Positions 37,863 to 47,224 of a stretch of 64,000 nucleotides of DNA are shown piece by piece. The translations under genes were made by a program, and so were the position numbers. The stretch is from Planctomycetota bacterium (GTDB lineage Bacteria > Planctomycetota > Planctomycetia > Pirellulales > Pirellulaceae). A model generated the notes under the pieces. The model was not told where the DNA came from. It saw only the letters and a list, made by a program, of their open reading frames with translations, and did not search any database. The first letter of the stretch is position 1. Every line of letters starts with the position of its first letter. The stretch is from NCBI GenBank assembly GCA_963204965.1, contig CAUJKA010000021.1:1-64000 (forward strand), given 5' to 3'.

Positions 37863-39695
37863 TTGTTTGGCTCGTCCTACAATTTGACAGTCGCAATACA
37901 AGCAGTCCTTTTAGGGATTGGCTTGAACTGGACATTGTCCGCACAAGACTTGACGCTTCCTCAGATACAACCGTTGCCTTTGCTCAATCAACCCCGGCCC
38001 GGCGATTCGCCCGCAGCCGATGACGCAACGATTCCTGATGTTCGGCAGTTAGTCAAAACTCCGGCAGACTCGTCTTTGAATGGAAAAGTCATTACTGCTC
38101 TGCCACTTGAGAGCTTGGGAATCCCACAGGTTCCCGAAGACTTTGACTATGGTGCCTCCACAACTGCGGGGGCGCCGGTGAATTCACAAGCTGCCGAACA
38201 ACAAGAGGCCGAAGTTCCGCAACTGCTCAAGCCTTGGTGGCTTGAGGGACAGCAGCAAGATGCTGTGGGAATTCGAGCCGACCTTGAAGAGTTAATTTGG
38301 TTGGCCATTACTCACTCGCCGCACGTCCAGTCCGTGTTGTTAGAGCCTCAGATTCTTGACGCGCAAGCCACACAAAAGCTGGGAGTGTTCGATCCTAACA
38401 GATTCGTAGACACAATTTTCAAAGATACTTCCGATCCAGTAGGAAACTCGCTTATCACCGGTGGACCTCCTCGATTGAACGACAATCTCTGGGAGAACCG
38501 AGCGGGAGTGAGGTCGAAGAACCAATACGGCGGTCAGACAGAGCTCTATCAAGAGTTGAATCTTAAGAACAGCAATTCGCGGTTCTTCACTCCGAACGAT
38601 CAGGCGGCTAGCCGCTTGGTCCTGCAGTACACCCAGCCGCTGAAGCGCGGTCGAGGTACGAACTATAATCGCTCGAGCTTTATCATCGCCTCGGTCGCTG
38701 CGACGCAAAGTCGGTACCAAGCCTCGCAGGCTCTCCAAGATCACGCCTATCAAATCACGGAAGCCTATTGGAATTTGTATTCGGCCCGCGTCGCTCAGAT
38801 GCAAATACAACGTGGCCTAGACAATCTCAATCGGTTGCGCGAGCGTTTGGTAGGTCGCGGCCAAATCGATAGTCTGCAAAGTCAAATACTTCGAGCCGAC
38901 GCGGCGATCGCGAAGCAAACCGCTGTATTGGCAAATTCACGGGCCCAGGTTCGAGCCAGCGAAGCCAGTCTTCGCGCTTTGATCGCGTCTCCAGAACTGC
39001 GAGAAGCCACCAGCCCGATCATACCGATTACCAGCACTATCAACACGGCTCCACAGCTTGACGCCACAAACGAACGTCTCGCAGCTTTGGAGCATCAACC
39101 GCGAATCTTGGAAGTCCAAGAAGAAATTAAAGCTGCCAGAACGAAACTGCACGTGGCTCAAAACGAACTTCAGCCGACGCTCAATTTGGTTCTGCAAGGC
39201 TATATGCATGGGCTCCGCGGCAACTATGACGTGGGACAAAGCGTCGTCGATCAAGTCACGTCGACGCCAAGTTACCACGCAGGTTTTGCCTATCAGCGCC
39301 CCAAGGGCAACGTTGCAGCACAGGCGATCGCTCGAGAGAGTCGCATGGAGCTTCGTAAGGCGCTCTTGCGACTTGACGATACACTTTTGGTTGTGAGTGC
39401 AAACGTCGAGTCAGCAGTAGCAAGTGTTGAAGCCGCATTCCAGCAGTTGGATTCGTCGATCCGAGCAACGCTGGCCACGCAGGCTGAAATTGAATACCTG
39501 GAGGGTCAGTGGAACAACGCGTTCATGTCCGCAAGCAGTCCTGGTGCCCTTCAATTGGATCAGTTATTGAACGCTCACATCCAATTGATCGTGTCTGAGA
39601 ATGGATGGGTGCAAGCTGAGCGCGATTACATGCTGGCGATCGCAAGATTAGCCGTAGCAAATGGAACGTTGCTGCCGACATTCCCCTGCCCTTAG
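37863..39695 (+). CDS. TolC-family outer-membrane efflux protein
   Basis: Long alpha-helical OEP pattern: ..QYTQPLKRGRGTNYNRSSFI.., ALQDHAYQITEAYWNLYSARVAQMQIQRGLDNL, VQEEIKAARTKLHVAQNELQPTLNLVLQGY. Confidence 0.86.
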   Translation: MFGSSYNLTVAIQAVLLGIGLNWTLSAQDLTLPQIQPLPLLNQPRPGDSPAADDATIPDVRQLVKTPADSSLNGKVITALPLESLGIPQVPEDFDYGASTTAGAPVNSQAAEQQEAEVPQLLKPWWLEGQQQDAVGIRADLEELIWLAITHSPHVQSVLLEPQILDAQATQKLGVFDPNRFVDTIFKDTSDPVGNSLITGGPPRLNDNLWENRAGVRSKNQYGGQTELYQELNLKNSNSRFFTPNDQAASRLVLQYTQPLKRGRGTNYNRSSFIIASVAATQSRYQASQALQDHAYQITEAYWNLYSARVAQMQIQRGLDNLNRLRERLVGRGQIDSLQSQILRADAAIAKQTAVLANSRAQVRASEASLRALIASPELREATSPIIPITSTINTAPQLDATNERLAALEHQPRILEVQEEIKAARTKLHVAQNELQPTLNLVLQGYMHGLRGNYDVGQSVVDQVTSTPSYHAGFAYQRPKGNVAAQAIARESRMELRKALLRLDDTLLVVSANVESAVASVEAAFQQLDSSIRATLATQAEIEYLEGQWNNAFMSASSPGALQLDQLLNAHIQLIVSENGWVQAERDYMLAIARLAVANGTLLPTFPCP

Positions 39696-39723
39696 CCGGA
39701 CGCTGTGAGTAAGGAATATTCAT

Positions 39724-39801
39724 AACCCGCTGCGTTAGCGAGGGACGACTAGTACTTGACTTGAACCTCGCAAAAGCAGTCCCTCGCTAACGCAGCGGGT
39801 T
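39724..39801. repeat. Perfect 23-bp inverted repeat in a convergent intergenic region
   Basis: AACCCGCTGCGTTAGCGAGGGAC (39724-39746) / GTCCCTCGCTAACGCAGCGGGTT (39779-39801), 32-nt loop. Confidence 0.93.
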
Positions 39802-39837
39802 GGGATTCAAGCAACAAGCCGATACGCGTCGTTCCGC

Positions 39838-40290
39838 TTAGACTTCGCTGGTTACAGTGCCCAGATAGAAGCGTTGCTCGGCAATCTTTTCACGACCATC
39901 GGCAAGAAATAGTCTAAGCCGGATGCACCATCGAATCTTGAAGAGTCGGCCCTCGAAACTTAGCGGTGTCGTTGGTAACTTCACGGCAACCTTATGAGGC
40001 TGGCTGAGAGGGTTCTTGGCCAGATCTGCTCGTCCGTAGCTTTCAAAGTAGTGAACACCAATGTCTTCACTGCCTTTGCCTTCGGTGTACCAAGCTACCG
40101 AGACCTCTAGTCGATCGATCATTTGAGCTGAAATACGCTGAATGCAGTACTCAAATTCCAGCAGTTCGTTGGGCTCCAAAGCTTGTTGCAACGACAGAAT
40201 ACGAAGTCCCAATGCTGGTTCGATTCGACCAGCTACCGTGCGTCGCGTGGGTAAACGACGACTGGGAAACTTCGGCAAAACGTCGGCCAC
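39838..40290 (-). CDS. Hypothetical protein, arrestin-like fold suspected
   Basis: ORF (VADVLPKFPSRRLPTRRTVAGRIEPALGLRIL...), overlaps the 3' end of the upstream gene; GTG start at 40290 inferred. Confidence 0.6.
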   Translation of the reverse strand: MADVLPKFPSRRLPTRRTVAGRIEPALGLRILSLQQALEPNELLEFEYCIQRISAQMIDRLEVSVAWYTEGKGSEDIGVHYFESYGRADLAKNPLSQPHKVAVKLPTTPLSFEGRLFKIRWCIRLRLFLADGREKIAEQRFYLGTVTSEV

Positions 40291-41282
40291 TTTGGTACTA
40301 CTCCTGTTACAACTAGCTTCCATCTTACGGCGTTATTGGCACCGTGGAACGAATGCATGATATCAAACGGAACACGAATATGGCAGAGCATTTCTAGAGG
40401 ATGCTCAGGATCGGCAATCAATTCCGTCGATCCGTCCGGTTCGACCTGTCGCTCGGATTCGTAGCTGGCAATCTCCGACCGCTCGGTTCGAATATCCGTT
40501 CCTTGCTGATAAGTGGCCTCTTCGTAACCGACCAAAGTGATCGTCAGCCTCTCAAAAGTGACCCGCCCGTACTGACAAAGATATACCTTGTACATCTCGC
40601 CGGGCAACAACGGCAGGTCGCTGATTTCGATCGCAGTCGGACCAATTCCCGCATGTTTTCGGAAGATTCGGAAAAACCATCGCGTTGCGAAGAAGCTGAC
40701 AACGGTAAACAGTGCCAAAAGGACAATCTGGAACCAATTGGGTTTGCCGCTTGCCAGATTCTGAAGCGAGACGACCAAGAGAATTGCCAGCAACGTGTTC
40801 CAAGCCATCGCAAACAGCGTGCTTACCAGCAAAGGAGCTCTCTCCCCCGATTCCGAGGACAATCGGTAAGCTAACTTGACACCTGGACTGTCCGTGTAGT
40901 TCTGCAGGCTCGGGAGAATCGTCGACTCCGCCGCGCCAGTCCCCTCGGCTCGCCGCTGATGCTCGCGTTTGACCTGTGAGACGAGCGCATTGCGCCGTTC
41001 CGGAGAGGCTAGTGTACCCGAGACTTTGAATAGAAAGCCGCTGAGCCCGATGACGATGAACGAACAGCAAGCGATCACCATGAGCCAAAAACCGAAGCCG
41101 ACTTTCAGCACCGACGATTCAGGCCAGAAGACTTGCCATGAGACAACAGTGGTCAAGGAAACGATGCCAAGTAGAAATAACGTTCCAAAGAACGCCGCTT
41201 CGCTCACGCTACCGACGACCCACCAGCCGCTCATGCGCGAGCCGCGTTTCTTGCCCCACAATCTCAACCTAGAACGGACCAA
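40233..41282 (-). CDS. DUF3592-like membrane protein
   Basis: Two N-terminal and two central TM segments; VYLCQYGRVTFERLTITLVGYEEATYQQGTDIRTE; C-terminal VRWKLVVTGVVPKWPTFCRSFPVVVYP. Confidence 0.7.
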   Translation of the reverse strand: MVRSRLRLWGKKRGSRMSGWWVVGSVSEAAFFGTLFLLGIVSLTTVVSWQVFWPESSVLKVGFGFWLMVIACCSFIVIGLSGFLFKVSGTLASPERRNALVSQVKREHQRRAEGTGAAESTILPSLQNYTDSPGVKLAYRLSSESGERAPLLVSTLFAMAWNTLLAILLVVSLQNLASGKPNWFQIVLLALFTVVSFFATRWFFRIFRKHAGIGPTAIEISDLPLLPGEMYKVYLCQYGRVTFERLTITLVGYEEATYQQGTDIRTERSEIASYESERQVEPDGSTELIADPEHPLEMLCHIRVPFDIMHSFHGANNAVRWKLVVTGVVPKWPTFCRSFPVVVYPRDAR

Positions 41283-41375
41283 ACGACACTCCTCAAGGCC
41301 TCGAACAACCGCAATTCGAGCTTCTGGGCTCGGACATTCGTAACTTTGCCGGGCTATCGTAAGGTTTTCGAGCGA

Positions 41376-42617
41376 TTACCACAACCAAACCTTCCACGGT
41401 CCGCTGCCTGAACATCCAGCCGGAATCTCGGCAAACCCGTCGCTGTGAGCCATCGAAACTAGATCGCCTGATCCTTGCGAATCCACAAGTTTTACTCCTG
41501 GGCCAGCCAACTGGATCAGCCGAAACCAGGTCAAAGGCAGCGTCTTGGCGTCGGCATTCAGTAGTGGAAGCCGCAATTCACGCGGGCTGATTTTGCCAAC
41601 AAACGTCTCCAAGACAGGCTGCGCGATTACCCTAGCGGTAACGGCTGTGCTGACTGGATTGCCGGGAAGTCCAAAGATGATCTTGTTACCAATCCGAGCT
41701 CCCAAAACCGGCTTCCCTGGTCGGATAGGCAAGCGATGAAACAGTATTTCGCCACCCAGCTCGACGATGGCCTGAGGAATGAAGTCTGTATCTCCGGCAG
41801 AGACACCGCCCGTCAAAATAACGATATCGCTGGCATCGACGGCAGACTGAATCGATCGTTTGATGCTCGGCAGATCGTCCTGGACTCGCGATTGACCCAC
41901 GATCGAAGTCCAAGGCAGTCCACTTAACCAAGTTCGCAACGTCGGTCCGTTTGAGTCGCGAATTTGCCATGGCTGGACAGCTTGGCCCGGTTCTTGAAGT
42001 TCGTCACCAGAAGCCAACAGCGTGATCTGTAACTTTCTTCGAACCGCGACCTGCTCTGAGCCAAACGTAGCCAAAGCACCCATCGCGGCAGTGCCAATTT
42101 CCGTTCCGGCTTCCAAGACAACTTGGCCTTGGCGAATGTTCTCGCCACAGTATCGAATGTTCTGGCCCAGCTTCAGATCTTGCGGCTGAATGCTTAGAGT
42201 TACAAATCCAGTCTCGTAACGATCCGTCTCATCGGTGTCTTCACGACGAATAATGCAGTTAGCTCCCGAAGGAACGCAGCCACCTGTAAAGATCTGAACA
42301 GCTTTACCCTCGACCAAACGCAATGGAGGTTTTCCGGCGTAGGCGATGCCATCGACCGACAGTCTGAGTGGCGAACCCGAGTTCGGTTTGTGTTCTTGAT
42401 TCTCTGCGTTAGCTCGCTGAAGGTCATTCAGATCAATCGCATATCCATCCATGGCAGAAACATCGTGCGCGGGAGAATCGCGATCAGCCAAGATTGGCTC
42501 AGCCAGGATTCGTCCTCCGGCCTGTTGAATTGGAATGATTTCGGGGGCCACGGTCCCGACCACCGAACAGATCTTCAAGATGGCTGCTTCAATTTCGCTG
42601 AGCTGTGGTATCTGCAT
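41376..42617 (-). CDS. moeA: Molybdopterin molybdotransferase MoeA
   Basis: DRDSPAHDVSAMDGYAI; VQIFTGGCVPSGANCIIRREDT; SGDEL; ILTGGVSAGDTDFIPQ; FGLPGNPVSTAV. Confidence 0.94.
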   Translation of the reverse strand: MQIPQLSEIEAAILKICSVVGTVAPEIIPIQQAGGRILAEPILADRDSPAHDVSAMDGYAIDLNDLQRANAENQEHKPNSGSPLRLSVDGIAYAGKPPLRLVEGKAVQIFTGGCVPSGANCIIRREDTDETDRYETGFVTLSIQPQDLKLGQNIRYCGENIRQGQVVLEAGTEIGTAAMGALATFGSEQVAVRRKLQITLLASGDELQEPGQAVQPWQIRDSNGPTLRTWLSGLPWTSIVGQSRVQDDLPSIKRSIQSAVDASDIVILTGGVSAGDTDFIPQAIVELGGEILFHRLPIRPGKPVLGARIGNKIIFGLPGNPVSTAVTARVIAQPVLETFVGKISPRELRLPLLNADAKTLPLTWFRLIQLAGPGVKLVDSQGSGDLVSMAHSDGFAEIPAGCSGSGPWKVWLW

Positions 42618-42674
42618 GCTTACTTTATCGACTGCGTATTCGTGTTGAGGGCTATGTGGTTCCGTGACGAACTG

Positions 42675-44339
42675 TCATTTGCGCTGACGCCCTTGACCTT
42701 TGGCATAACGCGAATTCTGCGCCTGAACAGTTTCCAGCGTTGGTGGTGGTAATTCACAGGCCCAGTGAATTCCAGCCGATAGAAGTGCTTCGAATTCAAG
42801 CTGAGCGAAGTCGTCCAGATGTCCAAGCGATGTGTAGAAGGATCGTCCTCCATCGGCTCGAACATAGGTCCACGCCACTGGTTCTGTCGGTTGATTTGCT
42901 ATGGTACCGAATATCAGCGGCGTTGTGCCGGCTGCTAGTGGAGAGGTCTTGTAAAGCGAGCCCCCTGATTTCAGTGTAAATGGCTGACCGAGTGCCGCAA
43001 CGATGGGGTGATCTTTGGCTGTGTCCACAAGACTCAGTTCAGCTTTCAAATCATTGCCATAGTGATTGGTATAACTGCCGCCCCAAACTTCGCGATCCAA
43101 ATCAGTCCACTGCGCAAGTCCCTCGGCTGGTTGCGCGTTGCGAAGTGAAAACGCATGGCTGGCGGTGCGAATTCCAATAACCGGCTTGCCGCTGCGGATA
43201 AAGTTCTGAATCGCTTTGATGTCCGATTCAGGCAGTGGTAGCCGACGAACGCTGATCAGCAGAGCATCCGCGGTTTGAAGATCTTCGAGCGATTGAATCT
43301 GGTTGCGATCCTTCTCGCTTCCCAGCGCATAGGTGACTCGAAAACTCTGGCTCAAGTGTTTTGCGGCAAAGGCTGGTAGTGATTGCTCCGTGCGATATTC
43401 GTCTTCCGCAATCAGGATCGTCAGTTGTGGGCGTCGATCTTGCGAGAATCGAAATTCGGTTCCGCCTAAGACTTGGTTGCTAGAGATCGTTGAGCATACA
43501 AAGCGCTCAACATGGTCAACTATAAAGTCTGTCCCAGTGAAATGGCTCGCAAATGGCCATGCTCGCGGGTCATACATCGTGTCGGTCAAGTCTCGCACCA
43601 ACACAACTTGCTGACCAGCTTGAGCCAATCGACGAAGACCAAACGGACGTCCCAGCACGCACATGTTGGTATGGACTCCGACTAACATGACATGCGAGAT
43701 CTCGTTAGCTCTTAGAATGCTCCAAATCTCACGACCTGAATCGCTGATGAAGTCCGATGCGCTATCGATCTTGATCGTGGCAATCTGGCTTTTCCACGGT
43801 GCGCGGGGGTTGCGGCCTTGAGCCGTTAATTGTTCAGCCCATCTCGCATGCTCGGCCAGGTCATCGTCCTCACCGCCTTCGGCTTGATCCAATGGATATC
43901 CCACCGCCTGTTCGCTGCTCATTTGATCGCACCAAGTGTCGATCGCGTTAGGAAACTCAGCAGCCAACTTCACTTGCGCTGCGCGGTTTCGCGCAGGATG
44001 ATCCTTGTAAGCCTCCATACAGGAACTTGGCGCGTGAATGATCGTCGCGCCTTGTGATCGAAGTTTGGCCACGAATGTGTCGATTCGCGGAGCCAATTCC
44101 TGGACGCGTCGAACAGCGTTCACGCAGTGATGGCTGTCCCACATATCGCAAACGATGACGGCGGTCTTTGGCGTGTTCCAAGTTTCATTTTTGCTCAGCC
44201 GATGAAATCGATCGGAAGAGGTGTTGGTGGGTTGTTGATACCGCAGATGAAGATCGATCGTTTGCGATAGGGCCGTTCCGGTTGCCAAGCAGAGGACCAG
44301 CAGGAGTGGAAGTCGAGTGAGTTGCGCAAACAAATTCAT
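42675..44339 (-). CDS. Isochorismatase-like cysteine hydrolase fused to a ThuA-like domain, secreted
   Basis: AVIVCDMWDSHHCVNAVRRV...VMLVGVHTNMCVLGRPFG; C-terminal ILIAEDEYRTEQSLPAFA..KPVIGIRTASHAF..GGSYTNHYG. Confidence 0.85.
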   Translation of the reverse strand: MNLFAQLTRLPLLLVLCLATGTALSQTIDLHLRYQQPTNTSSDRFHRLSKNETWNTPKTAVIVCDMWDSHHCVNAVRRVQELAPRIDTFVAKLRSQGATIIHAPSSCMEAYKDHPARNRAAQVKLAAEFPNAIDTWCDQMSSEQAVGYPLDQAEGGEDDDLAEHARWAEQLTAQGRNPRAPWKSQIATIKIDSASDFISDSGREIWSILRANEISHVMLVGVHTNMCVLGRPFGLRRLAQAGQQVVLVRDLTDTMYDPRAWPFASHFTGTDFIVDHVERFVCSTISSNQVLGGTEFRFSQDRRPQLTILIAEDEYRTEQSLPAFAAKHLSQSFRVTYALGSEKDRNQIQSLEDLQTADALLISVRRLPLPESDIKAIQNFIRSGKPVIGIRTASHAFSLRNAQPAEGLAQWTDLDREVWGGSYTNHYGNDLKAELSLVDTAKDHPIVAALGQPFTLKSGGSLYKTSPLAAGTTPLIFGTIANQPTEPVAWTYVRADGGRSFYTSLGHLDDFAQLEFEALLSAGIHWACELPPPTLETVQAQNSRYAKGQGRQRK

Positions 44340-44394
44340 AAGAATCTCGCAGCGGGAAGGACGAGCGAAGGTGGAATACTGTTGAGTGATGGAT

Positions 44395-45366
44395 CTAACG
44401 AAAGAGCTTTTTTCCATGCCGGAGCACGTCGAGGGCTTGGGAGCATTCGAACGAGTATTCGACGACCTCTTCGCCAGTAGCCCAATTGCTGTTGGCGTAG
44501 TAGGCTTCGTCGACCAGTGGTGTCAGTGAACTACGATCGGTCCACTGGGCTTGGGACAAGTCCGAAGGAATGATCTTGGCATTGGCAAGCGTGGGTTCAT
44601 CTTGGTCCAGCCAATAGACTGGAGCCTGAATCTTGCCCGCTATCTCCATAGTGTACATCGCGCCGCTCAATACTTTTTGAGCGCTTGCGTTGCCATGCAC
44701 CTTCAGTCTTCCTCCGGTTTCGCCATCATAGCCAAAAATGCAACCTTCGACGATCAAATTGCCAGTGACAACTAGTTCTGCCCAGCAATTCAACAAGAGG
44801 TTTTTACATCTCAAATCGCCTTTGACGAGACAAAACAACGGCAGCGCAGATGTCCAATGGGCTGCGTCTACATTGCCATCGAGCTTTAGTCCACGCTGAA
44901 AGATCAAATTGCGTTGACTAGTCTGCGCCGTAGGTCCGTTTTCATCGAAGCCAAGCCACAGATCTCCCTTACGTTCGATTTCAGCTTCAAATACGCAGAA
45001 CTTTTGGAGGTCCGCTGCGAGGTATTCGGACGGACTGTTTTGGAAGTGGGTAGCGTGTTCTTTTGCGAGAGAGTTCCATTCGACAATCGTCGAGCCAGCG
45101 GGAATGGTCTCTACGATTAACTTCTTCAATTGATCGTCGGCCTTCGCGAGCTTTTCTTGCGCTTCGCTTTCTGTGGTTTCGACAAAACCATGCTCAATTG
45201 CCATTTTGATGTTCTGCGAGATTTCGTCTGGCGAACATGCCTTTTCCTGATGATTGCGCTGAGTTTTACCTAACGTAGCACGCAGGTCCAGCATATCCAT
45301 CGATTGATCTTTGGTCGTAAAAACTCGGATCGAGCGATCGTCTTGAAAATAGAAATAGCGATTCAT
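44395..45366 (-). CDS. Hypothetical protein with a polymer-forming/bactofilin-like beta-helical segment
   Basis: LKLDGNVDAAHW..LPLFCLVKGDLRCKNLLLNCWAELVVTGNLIVEGCIFGYDGETGGRLKVHGNASAQKV. Confidence 0.65.
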   Translation of the reverse strand: MNRYFYFQDDRSIRVFTTKDQSMDMLDLRATLGKTQRNHQEKACSPDEISQNIKMAIEHGFVETTESEAQEKLAKADDQLKKLIVETIPAGSTIVEWNSLAKEHATHFQNSPSEYLAADLQKFCVFEAEIERKGDLWLGFDENGPTAQTSQRNLIFQRGLKLDGNVDAAHWTSALPLFCLVKGDLRCKNLLLNCWAELVVTGNLIVEGCIFGYDGETGGRLKVHGNASAQKVLSGAMYTMEIAGKIQAPVYWLDQDEPTLANAKIIPSDLSQAQWTDRSSLTPLVDEAYYANSNWATGEEVVEYSFECSQALDVLRHGKKLFR

Positions 45367-45586
45367 AGTTAAGAACGAAAGTCATGGAGAAGCTGGACTA
45401 CAAGAGCGTCCCAATTGTACCAACGGACCTGCGTTTGCTTCGCCGGTAGTTCCATCGCAGCCGACAGTTTTGTCTTCGAAAACTTGTTGAACGGCTATTT
45501 GGGCTTCTCGATAGCTGTGCCTTGAGTAGGCTGTTAGCTGAGATTTTTGACGGAAGTTTGGCTTTTGAAAACTAGTTCGGTAAGCG

Positions 45587-45769
45587 ATGCTGCGTTACAA
45601 AGCACTGATAAAAGAGACCTGGTGGCTGTGGGCTCTATTTCTTGTTGGGGGCTCTGTCATGACCTGGTTGAGCTTAGTCTTTTTACTGACATTCCCCATC
45701 TGCATCATCGTCTTCCTCTGGTTCGGATTTGTTCGGTATGACGAGGAAGGTAATTTTCGAGGAACTTGA
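45587..45769 (+). CDS. Small membrane protein (60 aa)
   Basis: ATG start, KETWWLWALFLVGGSVMTWLSLVFLLTFPICIIVFLWFGFVRYDEEGNFRGT, two TM-like segments. Confidence 0.55.
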   Translation: MLRYKALIKETWWLWALFLVGGSVMTWLSLVFLLTFPICIIVFLWFGFVRYDEEGNFRGT

Positions 45770-45774
45770 TCCAG

Positions 45775-46500
45775 TTAAGACACTGGGACAAGAACTTTTG
45801 CGCCGCAAGCTGGGCACTTGCGATAGACACCGCCGTACATCTTGGCAAGGTTAAAATGGTGCTTACAGTCTGCGCATTGTACGTGAATGTGTTGGCTATC
45901 GCGTTGACGTTGGCGAACTTCGGGTAGGATCGTCTGCGACTTTGCGATGACCTGATCTTCGACCATCGCGTAATCACTCACCCCGTACCTCGATGCGCAA
46001 CACACTTTGCTGCACGTTCCCACCAGCGTCCAAGGTTTTTCGTCGTTCAGGACATAAAGCATGCCACACTGGATACACTCCTGGCCATGCTGTTCCATCT
46101 TTTGGCGATGCAACTGAAACTGCTCGTTGCGCTTCAACTCAATGAATGCGTTCAGCTTGACTGTCGGGTTCACAGTCGGGTCGGCAATGTCACGAAGTAT
46201 GTCTCCACTGACCTCATGAATGTCAAAACCATTGATCGGCTTTTTCTCGACAGGAAGTGGCCCACCGATAGTCACACCCGTGGATGACAGAATACTCAGG
46301 CCGATGGCGTTGAGTGCGAGAGTCGTTCCATCGGCGGTCTCTTGGCGAGCCATGTAGGTCGCTTGGATATGCCAAGTGCTATTCTTACAACTTGCGCATG
46401 CGCCTTGATGACGATGGATTGAGCTAAGCGAGCTCTCTTGCTTGCAGCTTTCACAAAAGATCGCAACTTTATCAGGTAGTTCGGTCACAGGCTGCTCCAA
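45775..46500 (-). CDS. Hypothetical zinc-ribbon protein
   Basis: CESCKQ...CASCK, CIQC...CSKVC, CADC...CPAC pairs. Confidence 0.7.
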   Translation of the reverse strand: MEQPVTELPDKVAIFCESCKQESSLSSIHRHQGACASCKNSTWHIQATYMARQETADGTTLALNAIGLSILSSTGVTIGGPLPVEKKPINGFDIHEVSGDILRDIADPTVNPTVKLNAFIELKRNEQFQLHRQKMEQHGQECIQCGMLYVLNDEKPWTLVGTCSKVCCASRYGVSDYAMVEDQVIAKSQTILPEVRQRQRDSQHIHVQCADCKHHFNLAKMYGGVYRKCPACGAKVLVPVS

Positions 46501-46668
46501 GACTTTCCGGCCGTGGGTTAACCGTCCCAGGCGGCAAGCAAGTTTGCGTGATTGATCTTCGACGCCATTATTCTAACTCAATTGCGTCAGTTCTGGCTAT
46601 TGCCGACCATGCTGTCAGAGAAAGGCCTTCGAATTCATCGGCTTTAAATTTTGAGGATTGGAAGGGTC

Positions 46669-47157
46669 TCATTCTTTGGCATCCAGTAGTCGGTCCAGGA
46701 TTGTTGGGCAGGCAGCTTCCAACATGTCCAGCACGAACTCGAACCCTTCATCGCCACCATAGTACGGGTCGGGAACTTCCCGCGGCCACGGTTCGTCCAG
46801 ATATTCGCTGAGCAGCTTGACGTTGGTGTTCTTGAGGCCCGGTGCAAGACCCATCAGATCGCGATAGTTGCTTCGATCCATGGCGACAACAAGATCAAAC
46901 TGTCTGAGATCGGCCGGTACGACCAATCGTGATCGGCTGGTCAAATCTAAGCCCCGCTTTTCAGCAGCAGCTCGCATGCGTGGATCGGCAAGCTTGCCAA
47001 TGTGATAGCCTGCAGTGCCAGCCGAATCAACTCGGACGCATAAGCCGAGTTGGCGTTGGTCGATCAAGCTTTGCATCACTCCCTCGGCCGCAGGACTGCG
47101 ACAGATGTTTCCCAAGCAGACAAATAGGATGCTCTTCTTTGAGTCTGTTTTTTCCAT
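46669..47157 (-). CDS. Low-molecular-weight protein-tyrosine phosphatase
   Basis: VCLGNICRSPAAEGVM; DPYYGGDEGFEFVLDMLEAAC. Confidence 0.93.
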   Translation of the reverse strand: MEKTDSKKSILFVCLGNICRSPAAEGVMQSLIDQRQLGLCVRVDSAGTAGYHIGKLADPRMRAAAEKRGLDLTSRSRLVVPADLRQFDLVVAMDRSNYRDLMGLAPGLKNTNVKLLSEYLDEPWPREVPDPYYGGDEGFEFVLDMLEAACPTILDRLLDAKE

Positions 47158-47224
47158 GGTGCAATGGTGCGGTTGAAAGTCGTGTTTGATAAGTCTTAAT
47201 CAGCCGGAAAAGACGAGCAGAAGC

